This document shows positions 29,379 through 36,587 of a DNA stretch of 39,980 nt, piece after piece. A model generated the notes under the pieces. The model was given only the letters and a program-made list of their open reading frames with translations. It was not told the origin of the DNA and did not search any database. The first letter of the stretch is position 1, and every line of letters starts with the position of its first letter. This DNA comes from an uncultured Prevotellaceae bacterium (GTDB taxonomy: Bacteria; Bacteroidota; Bacteroidia; Bacteroidales; Bacteroidaceae), in assembly GCA_900320585.1 (NCBI GenBank), contig ONSV01000025.1:1-39980 (forward strand), in the 5' to 3' direction. Made by a program: the position numbers and the translations under genes.

Positions 29379-32192
29379 ATGAAGAAACTAACCATCGCAT
29401 TCCTCCTGCTCACAGCGGCCACGGCCGGCTCTGCTCAAGAGACGTTGCCACAAGACCCGGCAGTGAGGAAAGGAACCCTGAAAAACGGGCTCACTTACTA
29501 CATCCGCCACAATGCCAAGGAGGCCGGACTGGCCGACTTCTACATCGCACAGCGTGTGGGGTCGATACTTGAGGAGCCGCGCCAGCGCGGACTCGCCCAC
29601 TTCCTGGAGCACATGGCTTTCAACGGAACAAAGAATTTCCCCGGCAAGGGCAAGCGGCTGGGCATCGTGCCCTGGTGCGAGACCATCGGCGTGAAATTCG
29701 GTGCCAACCTCAATGCCTACACCAGCGTTGAGCAGACCGTCTACCACATCGGGTCGGCACCCCTGAAACGCGAGGGAATCCTCGACTCCTGCCTGCTCGT
29801 GCTCCACGACTGGAGCCACTACATCCTGCTCGAGGATGCCGAGATCGACAAGGAGCGTGGCGTCATCCATGAGGAATGGCGCACCCGCAGGGCCGGCATG
29901 GCCATGCAGCGCATGCAGGAGGATGCCCTGCCCACCATCTATAAGGGAACGAAGTATGAGGACTGCATGCCCATCGGGTCGATGGACGTGGTAGACCACT
30001 TCGCCTACCAGGACCTGCGCGACTACTACCAGAAATGGTACCGCCCCGACCTGCAGGCCGTGGTCGTGGTGGGCGACATCGACGTGGACAAGGTGGAGAA
30101 GAAAATCAAGCGCCTCTTCGGCTCCATCCCCCTGCCCAAGAACAGGGCCGAGCGGGTGTACTACCCCGTGGCCGACAACGACTCGATGATTGTCTCCATC
30201 CAGAAAGACAAGGAGCAGCCCATCGTGCTGGCCCACCTCTACATGAAACGCGATGCCACCCCCGACAGCGAGAAGAACACGGTGGCCTACCTCAGGGGCA
30301 GCTATGTGGACGACCTCATCCGCTACATGCTCAACGACCGCCTGAGCGAGATACGCCAGCAGCCCGACGCCCCCTTCATGAGTGCCACGTGCCGCGCCGG
30401 TACCTTCTTCGTGAGCCGCACCAAGGATGCCTTCTCGCTCAGCCTGAGTTGCAAGCAAGACAATATCCTCGGCGGACTCATCACGGCGGTGGGCGCCGCC
30501 GAGCGTGCCCGCCAGCATGGGTTCACACAGGCCGAGCTCACCAGGGCCAAGCGCCTCGTCATGGCAGCCACCGAGCGGCAGTATAACGAGCGCAACGACC
30601 GGCGCAACAGCTATTTCGTGAACCGCTGCGTGAACAATTTCCTTGATTGCGAACCGCTCATCTCGGTAGACTACGACTACGAGCTGACCAAGCGCTTCGA
30701 CAGCGAGGTGACGCTCGACGAGGTGAACAAGGCGGTGAAAGAGCTCATCACCGACAAGAACCAGGTGATGGCACTCTATGGCCCCGACAAGGAGAGCGTG
30801 CACATCCCATCGAAGGAGGCACTCCGGCAGGTGGTGCTCGCCGCACAACGGCAAGACTACGCTCCCTTCCCCGAGGTGACCATAGCCGAGAACCTCATCT
30901 CAAGCCTTCCGCAGCCGGGAACCATCGTAGAGGAGAAGCCCTACGACAACTATGGGTTCACCGAGCTCACCCTCTCCAACGGCATGCATGTGTATGTGAA
31001 GTTGACCGACTTCGAGGCCGATGCCGTGACCATGACCATGAGGGCCGACGGCGGCACCTCGGTCTATCCCGACACCGACATCCCCAACTTCTCGCTCATC
31101 ACCAGCGGCGTGACCGAGGGTGGCGTGGGCAACTTCGACGCCATCACCCTGCGACGCATGCTCACCGGAAAGGTGGCACGCGTGAGCCCGTCGGTGGGGA
31201 CGAGGCGGCAGAGCATCTCGGGCTCCTCGTCGGTGAAGGAGATGAAGACCATGTTCGAGCTCGCATACCTCTACTTCACACAGCCAAGGCGCGACGATGC
31301 CGCCTTTGCCGGACTCATCAACCGCACACGCTCGTTCCTCACCAACCGCAACGCCAGTCCGAAGGTAGACTACAACGACTCCATCAACGCCATTCTCTAC
31401 AACCACCATCCGCGCCTCGAACCCGTGAAGCAGGCCACGCTCGACAAGGTGAGCTACGACCGTATCCTCGAAATCTACAAGGAGCGGTTCAGCGATGCGT
31501 CGAACTTCAAGACCGTGATTATCGGAAAAATCGACATGGACCAGCTCCGACCGCTCATCTGCCAATACCTGGCCTCGCTGCCTTCTACCGGCAAGCATGA
31601 GCAGACCAACTGGGCCAACGTGCCGCGCATCGTGGATGGCACCAGCGCGCACAAGTTCGTCAAGGAGCAGGCCACACCACTGGCCAACGTGAGCATCGTC
31701 TACACCACCGATGTGGAGTTCACCGCGAAGAACGACCTCACCCTCGACTTCCTGCGCCGCGTGCTGCAAATCGCCTACACCGACTCGGTGCGCGAGGAGA
31801 AGGGCGGCACGTATGGCGTGAGCGTGAACTTCGACCTCGACAAGGACGACAAGCCCAACACCACGCTGAGCATCCAGTATAATGCCGACCCCACACGTTA
31901 TGCCGAACTCAACCCCATCATCTACAAGCAGTTGGAGAATATCGCCAACGATGGTCCGGCAGCCTCGTCGATGCAGAAAATCAAGGAATACCTGCTCAAG
32001 CAGTACGACCAGATGGTCATCACCAACGACTATTGGGACTACATCATCTGGCATGAGCTGGAGGATGGCGTCGACTTCGACAAGGACTACAAGCGCCTGG
32101 TGACGGAGACTACCGCCGCCGACGTGCAGCAGATGGCGCGCCGCATCCTTGATGCCAAGCGCCGCATCGAGGTGACCATGCTCTCGGAGTGA
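29379..32192 (+). CDS. M16 family zinc metallopeptidase (two-module, secreted)
   Basis: 937 residues from the ATG at 29379 (MKKLTIAFLLLTAATAGSAQ, signal peptide cut before ETLPQ); longer readings add unlikely sequence ahead of the promoter box. The first catalytic module has the inverted zinc motif HFLEH within RGLAHFLEHMAFNGTKNFPG at about residues 70-85, and the third ligand Glu in EIDKERGVIHEEW at about 160. A second, non-catalytic M16 module follows (about 540-930), with the usual REEKGGTYGVSVNFDLDKD near its end. Such pitrilysin-like proteins degrade peptides in the periplasm or at the surface. Transcribed alone; it converges with the GH43-like gene with only 13 bp between stops and no visible terminator. 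Confidence 0.94.
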   Translation: MKKLTIAFLLLTAATAGSAQETLPQDPAVRKGTLKNGLTYYIRHNAKEAGLADFYIAQRVGSILEEPRQRGLAHFLEHMAFNGTKNFPGKGKRLGIVPWCETIGVKFGANLNAYTSVEQTVYHIGSAPLKREGILDSCLLVLHDWSHYILLEDAEIDKERGVIHEEWRTRRAGMAMQRMQEDALPTIYKGTKYEDCMPIGSMDVVDHFAYQDLRDYYQKWYRPDLQAVVVVGDIDVDKVEKKIKRLFGSIPLPKNRAERVYYPVADNDSMIVSIQKDKEQPIVLAHLYMKRDATPDSEKNTVAYLRGSYVDDLIRYMLNDRLSEIRQQPDAPFMSATCRAGTFFVSRTKDAFSLSLSCKQDNILGGLITAVGAAERARQHGFTQAELTRAKRLVMAATERQYNERNDRRNSYFVNRCVNNFLDCEPLISVDYDYELTKRFDSEVTLDEVNKAVKELITDKNQVMALYGPDKESVHIPSKEALRQVVLAAQRQDYAPFPEVTIAENLISSLPQPGTIVEEKPYDNYGFTELTLSNGMHVYVKLTDFEADAVTMTMRADGGTSVYPDTDIPNFSLITSGVTEGGVGNFDAITLRRMLTGKVARVSPSVGTRRQSISGSSSVKEMKTMFELAYLYFTQPRRDDAAFAGLINRTRSFLTNRNASPKVDYNDSINAILYNHHPRLEPVKQATLDKVSYDRILEIYKERFSDASNFKTVIIGKIDMDQLRPLICQYLASLPSTGKHEQTNWANVPRIVDGTSAHKFVKEQATPLANVSIVYTTDVEFTAKNDLTLDFLRRVLQIAYTDSVREEKGGTYGVSVNFDLDKDDKPNTTLSIQYNADPTRYAELNPIIYKQLENIANDGPAASSMQKIKEYLLKQYDQMVITNDYWDYIIWHELEDGVDFDKDYKRLVTETTAADVQQMARRILDAKRRIEVTMLSE

Positions 32193-32205
32193 CTTAAGAG
32201 GTGTG

Positions 32206-33171
32206 TCAAAATAGGATTCTGAGGAATGTCCAACCATGGAGCAGGGGAGCAAGATAGCGCTCGTCTACCTTGAAGGCGGTGCCGTGGCGGATGCCCTTCG
32301 GCATCTCCAGCTCGCTGCTCAGGTCTTGCCATGTCTTGCCGTAGTCGAGGCTACGTGCCACGCCATAGCGGTGGTTGGTATACATGTCGTAGTAGACGTA
32401 GAGGGTGTCGCCCACGAAGAGTGGGGCGGGGCCCTCGCACCACATGCCCTTCGGCGTGATGGGTTCCGACACCTTGGTGGGGAATCCCTTGCGGATGTTC
32501 TTCGTCTTGGTCACGCGGATGTTCTTCTCCGCCGGCATCGAGTTCTCGTTCTTCAGCACCATAATGAGGGTGCGCTTTTTCGGGACGCGGACGATGGCGG
32601 CGTCGATGACGTTGAAGTCGGGGTTGAAGAACATCTTCGTCTCAGAGAAGGTCTTGAAATCCTTCGTCGTGCAGTAGTATATGCGGTGGTTCCACTCCTT
32701 CTCGCGCTCGGTAGAGGCCACCTCCTTGTGACGGCCGGGGATGGTGGTGGCCCAGTAGATGTAGAACGTCTTGGTGGGCTCGTCGTAGAAGAGTTCGGGG
32801 GCCCAACTGTTCTTGGCCTCGGGCTCGTGCTCCATCACGGGGATGGCCCGCTGCTCGCTCCAGTGGATGAGGTCGGGCGAGGAGGCATAGCCGATGATGC
32901 GGTCGTGCCAGCTCGAGGTCCACACCATGTGGAACGTGCCGTCTTCGCCCTGCACGATGCTCGGGTCGCGCAGCAGCCGGTCGTTGCCCACCGTGGGCGT
33001 CATCATCGAGCGCCCGTCGTTGAGGGCGGTCCAGTGCAGTCCGTCGTAACTGTAGGCCAGGTGCAGTCCGTCGCTCTCGCCTACGAAATAGGAGAAGAGG
33101 TAGACGTCCTTGGCCCACGAGGTGGCGACCCACATGAGGGCCGTCAGGATGAGTGTGAGGTTTCTTTTCAT
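32206..33171 (-). CDS. Secreted glycoside hydrolase family 43-like protein
   Basis: 321 residues from the ATG at 33171 (MKRNLTLILTALMWVATSWA, signal peptide). The repeats are those of a five-bladed propeller: LHLAYSYDGLHWTALNDG, LLRDPSIVQGEDGTFHMVWT, SSPDLIHWSEQRAIPVMEHE, AKNSWAPELFYDEPTKTFYI, GMWCEGPAPLFVGDTLYVYY. RDPS with SWAPE and EGPAP are the usual GH43-clan positions for catalytic acids. The substrate (arabinan, xylan or another) cannot be told. The last residues (LAPLLHGWTFLRILF) look unlike the usual family end, so the 3' end may have been altered. It lies 17 bp after ribE on the same strand. Confidence 0.88.
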   Translation of the reverse strand: MKRNLTLILTALMWVATSWAKDVYLFSYFVGESDGLHLAYSYDGLHWTALNDGRSMMTPTVGNDRLLRDPSIVQGEDGTFHMVWTSSWHDRIIGYASSPDLIHWSEQRAIPVMEHEPEAKNSWAPELFYDEPTKTFYIYWATTIPGRHKEVASTEREKEWNHRIYYCTTKDFKTFSETKMFFNPDFNVIDAAIVRVPKKRTLIMVLKNENSMPAEKNIRVTKTKNIRKGFPTKVSEPITPKGMWCEGPAPLFVGDTLYVYYDMYTNHRYGVARSLDYGKTWQDLSSELEMPKGIRHGTAFKVDERYLAPLLHGWTFLRILF

Positions 33172-33188
33172 GTGAAGGTAGATTATGA

Positions 33189-33805
33189 TTAAGTCGTTAG
33201 TTGTTGGAGGCGTGCGATATACTTGCCGAGGATGTCGAACTCCAGGTTCACCACCGTGCCCACCTCGATGTTGCAGAAGTTGGTGTTCTGCATCGTGTAG
33301 GGGATGATGGCCACCTGGAAGGTGCTCTCGGTGGGATTGCACACGGTGAGCGAGACGCCGTTCACCGTTACGCTGCCTTTGTCGACGGTGAAATATCCGC
33401 GCAGTGCCATCTCGCGGTCGAAGTCGTAGGCGAAGGTAAAGTAGGTGCTGCCGTCGGCATCCTCCTTGGCCGTGCAGCGGGCAGTGCCGTCGACGTGGCC
33501 TTGAACGATATGGGCACGATGTGGCCGTCGAGGCGGCCGTTCATCATCATCGAGCGCTCCACATTCACCTTGTCGCCCACCTGCAGCAGGCCCAGGTTAG
33601 AGCGGTCGAGTGTCTCGCGCATGGCCGTCACGGTGTAGTTGTCGCCATCGATGGCCACCACGGTGAGGCATACGCCGTTGTGGCTCACGCTCTGGTCGAT
33701 CTTGAGCTGGCTGGTGAACGAGCAAGTGAGGGTGAGGTCTACGTTGCCGCCGTCATGGCGCAGTGCCACCACGGTAGCCATTTCTTCTACGATTCCGGAA
33801 AACAT
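33189..33805 (-). pseudogene. ribE: Riboflavin synthase alpha chain gene broken by an 11-nt insertion
   Basis: Riboflavin synthase converts two 6,7-dimethyl-8-ribityllumazine molecules into riboflavin. The first half (MFSGIVEEMATVVALRHDGG, SHNGVCLTVVAIDGDNYTVT, MMMNGRLDGHIV) and the second half (QGHVDGTARCTAKEDADGST, MALRGYFTVDKGSVTVNGVS) are both intact and typical. They lie in different frames, separated by exactly 11 nt (33504-33514; CCCATATCGTT on the minus strand) between GTG of HIV and CAA of QGHVDG. Removing them restores one 201-residue protein of normal length. The insert partly copies the preceding CACATCGTG. As read, translation ends early after about 145 residues. The start at 33805 and both lumazine-binding modules fit the family. 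Confidence 0.9.
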
Positions 33806-33834
33806 AAGTATATAGTATAAAGGTTAGGTTAATG

Positions 33835-34042
33835 AAAAAAGGCCGTACCGATGATGTGATGAAAACTCCGTTTTCTTAAGATTTGGGAGCTCTGAGGTCG
33901 TTGTAATCCACCGATTCCGAGGAACTGTCCCGAAGGATGTGGCCCGCCATTGACGACAAAGTAATCCCGGTTTTCGAAATAATTTGATGAGTATCCCGAT
34001 CTAACCGATACGGCCTATGGTGTATCTCCTTTCAAAGGTTTG
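33835..34042 (-). ncRNA. Structured RNA candidate, about 205 nt, 6S-like layout
   Basis: Leftward RNA with an exact consensus promoter and an end shaped like an intrinsic terminator. The closing stem pairs GGCCGTATCGGT (34015-34004) with ATCGGTACGGCC (33852-33841) over about 12 bp with a wobble and is followed by six T (33840-33835). Inside, GAT-GGGA-CTC of the 5' side pairs with GAG-TCCC-ATC on the 3' side, and GTCGT pairs with ACGAC nearer the tip; a GAAAAC/GTTTTC hairpin stands on the 3' side. A long irregular hairpin with a 3'-side hairpin is the layout of 6S RNA, but I cannot confirm the family. It lies 30 bp upstream of the broken ribE gene; the FMN riboswitch core is not present. Confidence 0.55.
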
Positions 34043-34048
34043 ATGATG

Positions 34049-34078
34049 CAAAGATAAGCAATAATTCTGAAACAACAA
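34049..34078 (-). promoter_or_regulatory. Promoter of the structured RNA
   Basis: TTG at 34078-34076, a 19-bp spacer, and TATCTTTG at 34056-34049 on the minus strand, an exact consensus. The predicted start is about 34042. Confidence 0.75.
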
Positions 34079-34114
34079 TTATTTTGTGCTGCATTTTTGA
34101 ATAATCTACTACGA

Positions 34115-34168
34115 GGACTTTAAGGTCATTAGGGACTTCAGGGACCTTAGGACCCTCAGAGCCCTCAT
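34115..34168. repeat. 9-bp-period degenerate repeat (six units)
   Basis: GGACTTTAA, GGTCATTAG, GGACTTCAG, GGACCTTAG, GACCCTCAG, AGCCCTCAT in strict 9-nt register. The units resemble those of the repeat at 11.16-11.22 kb, so both belong to one family. Confidence 0.7.
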
Positions 34169-34341
34169 CACAATCAGAACAATCCGTATTTTTTTTAATC
34201 TCAGAATTATCAGAATATTCCGTAGTTTTTTAATCTCAGAATTATCAGCTTATTCCGTAGCTTTTTTTAATCTCAGAATTATCAGAATATTCCGTAGTTT
34301 TAAAAATCTCATCACAATCAGAATATTCAGTAGTTTTAAAA
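34166..34341. repeat. Tandem array of 35-37-bp units (about five copies)
   Basis: Units start with AATCTCAGAATTATCAG and end in ATTCCGTAG plus a T-run, at 34197, 34232, 34269 and 34305, with a diverged first copy at 34166. Periods are 35, 37 and 36. The first and last copies carry ATCACAATCAG in place of AGAATTATCAG. There are no spacers, so it is not a CRISPR array. It lies directly upstream of the phased TTTCGTCGAAA sites. Confidence 0.8.
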
Positions 34342-34374
34342 ATTCCATGGCTATTCATGGACATTCAGTGTTCA

Positions 34375-34448
34375 TTTCGTCGTAACATCCTGCTATTTCG
34401 TCGAAAAGGGTTCGGTTTCGTCGAAAAATGCGCTGCAAGTCATCGAAA
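34375..34448. promoter_or_regulatory. Phased operator array: TTTCGTCGAAA palindromes
   Basis: Two perfect 11-bp palindromes TTTCGTCGAAA (34396-34406, 34416-34426) are flanked by two degenerate sites (TTTCGTCGTAA at 34375, AGTCATCGAAA at 34438). Starts are 21, 20 and 22 bp apart, two helical turns each, so the sites face the same side of DNA. The array ends 6 bp before the -33 element of the next promoter, which suits an activator or a cooperative repressor. A further partial site (TGTCATCGAAA) overlaps the -7 region at 34483-34493. The cognate regulator is unknown. Confidence 0.6.
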
Positions 34449-34454
34449 ACTATT

Positions 34455-34484
34455 TTGAAACCGGTTGTTCGGGTTGTAATTTTG
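34455..34484 (+). promoter_or_regulatory. Promoter of the secreted TonB-domain gene
   Basis: TTG at 34455-34457, a 19-bp spacer, TAATTTTG at 34477-34484: an exact consensus. The leader to the ATG at 34560 is about 70 nt and A-rich. Confidence 0.75.
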
Positions 34485-34559
34485 TCATCGAAAGGAAGAT
34501 ACAACGCTTTCGACGTGAAATCAACAAAAATAAAATAATAACAAAAAAACTATAGCATT

Positions 34560-35126
34560 ATGAAAAAGATTCTCGCAATTATCATGGTTTGTGTGTGTTC
34601 GGCCAACGTTTCCATCGCCCAGAACAAGTTCCCCCGTATGAGGAAGATGCCTCGCTTCGAGATGCTCGATTCTGCCACAAGAAGCAATCTGATGAAAGAG
34701 CGCGAGTCGTGGGCCAAACAGGTGAAGAACAATGAGAAGAAATGGAAGAAGCACATGGCCTGGGGTGCTTTCGGCCATCGCTGGAATGGCAAGAGACCAC
34801 AATTCAAGTTCGATTTCGTTCCCCAGGAGCAGCTCCCCGAATTCATCGGTGGTGAAGAGGCCTTGATGAACTGGATTTCCGACAACATCACCTATCCCCT
34901 CTCGGCCGACGTCAACTCGATAGAAGGCAAGGTTGTAGTGACCTTTGATGTGAATGTGGACGGCAGCATCGGAAACGTGAAGGTGAAGGAGTCGTCGCAC
35001 CCCATCCTCGACAGCGAGGTGGTGAGCAAGGTGGAGTCGATGCCCAGCTGGATTCCCGCAAAGCAGAATGGCCGTAATGTGAAAGTAAAGTATACACTGC
35101 CGATTGTGTTCAAGGAGCAAGCATAG
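34560..35126 (+). CDS. Secreted TonB C-terminal-domain protein
   Basis: 188 residues. Signal peptide MKKILAIIMVCVCSANVSIA cut before QNKF; then a basic, Met/Lys/Trp-rich stretch (residues about 22-75, e.g. MKERESWAKQVKNNEKKWKK) that may be helical; then a TonB C-terminal domain at about 95-187 (LPEFIGGEEALMNWISDNIT; GKVVVTFDVNVDGSIGNVKV; MPSWIPAKQNGRNVKVKYTL). There is no membrane anchor or lipobox, so it should be free in the periplasm or outside, and is unlikely to be a normal energy transducer. It stands alone behind an elaborate promoter region, so its expression is probably switched by a specific signal. Confidence 0.87.
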   Translation: MKKILAIIMVCVCSANVSIAQNKFPRMRKMPRFEMLDSATRSNLMKERESWAKQVKNNEKKWKKHMAWGAFGHRWNGKRPQFKFDFVPQEQLPEFIGGEEALMNWISDNITYPLSADVNSIEGKVVVTFDVNVDGSIGNVKVKESSHPILDSEVVSKVESMPSWIPAKQNGRNVKVKYTLPIVFKEQA

Positions 35127-35131
35127 CTTAT

Positions 35132-35294
35132 AGAAGTTCAGGAGTTCAGGAGTTCAGACAATAGCCTTGGTTATGTCTGGGCTCCTGAAACTTTTTGATG
35201 CTCCTGAACTTCTTTCAACTTGCTAAAGTTGAGTAAAAAATGTTGGCGATGGTAATGTCTGAACTCCTGAACTTCTGCAACTCCTGAACTCCTT
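35132..35294. repeat. AGGAGTTC-family repeat after the TonB-domain gene stop
   Basis: Begins 6 bp after the stop codon: AAGTTCAGGAGTTCAGGAG then TTCAGACAATAGCC; further on come TTATGTCTGGGCTCCTGAA, a CAACTT/AAGTTG inverted repeat, and GTAATGTCTGAACTCCTGA plus GAACTCC units in the other orientation. The left and right parts are complementary, so a long hairpin can form. Same family as the copies at 5.5, 10.4, 21.9 and 25.9 kb. Confidence 0.8.
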
Positions 35295-35373
35295 ATTAAT
35301 AAATAAAAATGTTATTTTTTGCTTTTATCATCACTTTTTACCTGATTGTATGATGGATATCGGAGAAAAGTAG

Positions 35374-35435
35374 TAATTTTGCGATGATGTCGGCGCTTGC
35401 GCCGGATTAGAGAAAGACCCCTCCCTGGGAGGGGT
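35374..35435 (+). promoter_or_regulatory. -7 box and leader with two perfect hairpins before the DUF3857 gene
   Basis: TAATTTTG at 35374-35381 (no TTG at the right distance). The predicted leader then has CGGCGC-TT-GCGCCG (35391-35404) and the 19-nt palindrome ACCCCTCCC-T-GGGAGGGGT (35417-35435), 26 bp before the ATG. Such GC hairpins could protect the mRNA 5' end or affect translation. The rest of 35295-35373 shows nothing recognisable. Confidence 0.5.
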
Positions 35436-35461
35436 AAACGTATAACTAACAATTTGGAAAA

Positions 35462-36445
35462 ATGAGATTCTCTTTTCGGAAATTATTTATTCTTGCAGTC
35501 TTTGTAATCTGCGGAAGCGTGGCCAACGCGCAGTTGCCCAATGAGAAATTCGGCAAGCCCTCTAATCTGGAATGGGACTTCAACGGCTGGGGTGAGGCCA
35601 TCGATGCCGATGCCATCATCCTTTGCAAGACGATGAACGCCACATATCAGCTTTCCGACCAGGTGGAAAACTATAATCGGACCGATATTGAGGTGAACTG
35701 GGACAATGTGTTGGACTTTGGCAAGAACCAGCTCGACGACAGCAACATCCTGGTGAGGTATGAGATAGGACTCCGCATGAAGATTCTGAAGCCCGAAGGC
35801 GCCAAGCATGCCAATATCGACATTACTTACTTTAATGCCGATGATGAAAAAGTCTTCAATCATGACAATCTGGAGGACCTGAAGATCAAGGTCTTCTCGA
35901 AGAACGAGAAAGGAAAGGTGGTGAGCAAGAAGGTGGACACCAGCAAGTTCACCACGGAGCGCGTGGACGACAACTACGTGGTGATGCACGTGGTGGTGCC
36001 CGACGTGCAGGCCGGAAGCATCATCGAATACCAATACAAAATCACGAGTATCCGACCCACTTATCTCTACGACTGGGTGTTCCAGGAGAGCATCCCCACC
36101 GTACGCTCAAAATGCGACATCCAGATTCCTGCTTTCCTGCAGTTCAATATGAATGTGCCCATCAACAAGCTCATCAAGGCGAATGTGGAGGTTGGACACA
36201 TTGCATACGATATGAACAGGCCTGACTTGAAGAAGCCGAAGACCTGTATCACCAACCATTATACGATTGTTGGCGACTATATCCTTCCCAAGGGATATGC
36301 CCTGAAGCGCAATCCGAACAAGGCAGATGGAAAGGACGAGGCCGAAGCCGAGGAGATAGCCGTCTTCACCAGCCAACTTGTGAAGCCCGAAGTCACCCTT
36401 CCCGCCACCATGCCGGCAGGCAGCACGCACCTCAGGGTGAAATAG
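35462..36445 (+). CDS. DUF3857 protein without a transglutaminase domain
   Basis: 327 residues. Signal peptide MRFSFRKLFILAVFVICGSV cut after ANA-Q. The body is a DUF3857 domain (about 45-240): NYNRTDIEVNWDNVLDFGKN, then DDNYVVMHVVVPDVQAGSII and EYQYKITSIRPTYLYDWVFQ, IPTVRSKCDIQIPAFLQFNM. Related Bacteroidetes proteins often continue into a transglutaminase-like domain and reach 600 residues or more; here the protein stops after about 80 further residues (TMPAGSTHLRVK). It is either a short family form or a truncated one. Function unknown; secreted. Transcribed alone and followed by a strong hairpin terminator. Confidence 0.85.
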   Translation: MRFSFRKLFILAVFVICGSVANAQLPNEKFGKPSNLEWDFNGWGEAIDADAIILCKTMNATYQLSDQVENYNRTDIEVNWDNVLDFGKNQLDDSNILVRYEIGLRMKILKPEGAKHANIDITYFNADDEKVFNHDNLEDLKIKVFSKNEKGKVVSKKVDTSKFTTERVDDNYVVMHVVVPDVQAGSIIEYQYKITSIRPTYLYDWVFQESIPTVRSKCDIQIPAFLQFNMNVPINKLIKANVEVGHIAYDMNRPDLKKPKTCITNHYTIVGDYILPKGYALKRNPNKADGKDEAEAEEIAVFTSQLVKPEVTLPATMPAGSTHLRVK

Positions 36446-36503
36446 CCCGAGTGGCATTTGTCATCGCATTTCCCCGAAAGTTTGAGGGAATGCCGAAATG
36501 AAA

Positions 36504-36540
36504 TGAGCCCCAGAAGTTTTTTTCCTACTTCTGGGGCTCA
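36504..36540. terminator. Terminator hairpin between convergent DUF3857 and lpd genes
   Basis: Perfect 14-bp stem TGAGCCCCAGAAGT (36504-36517) / ACTTCTGGGGCTCA (36527-36540) with a 9-nt T-rich loop. On the plus strand it is followed by ATTCATTTTG, on the minus strand by TTTCATTTCGG, so it may serve both convergent transcripts. Confidence 0.75.
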
Positions 36541-36587
36541 ATTCATTTTGATACACCTTTATACAGCGTGGTTGGGCAATCTCCTGC

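Noticed and set aside
33500-33520. Programmed frameshift in ribE
   Set aside because: There is no slippery heptamer; the change is a clean insertion of 11 nt with the flanks exactly restoring the normal protein when it is removed.
33835-34042. FMN riboswitch upstream of ribE
   Set aside because: The conserved RFN blocks (AGGGGnnGGUG and ACCGGCGGU type) are not found on this strand.
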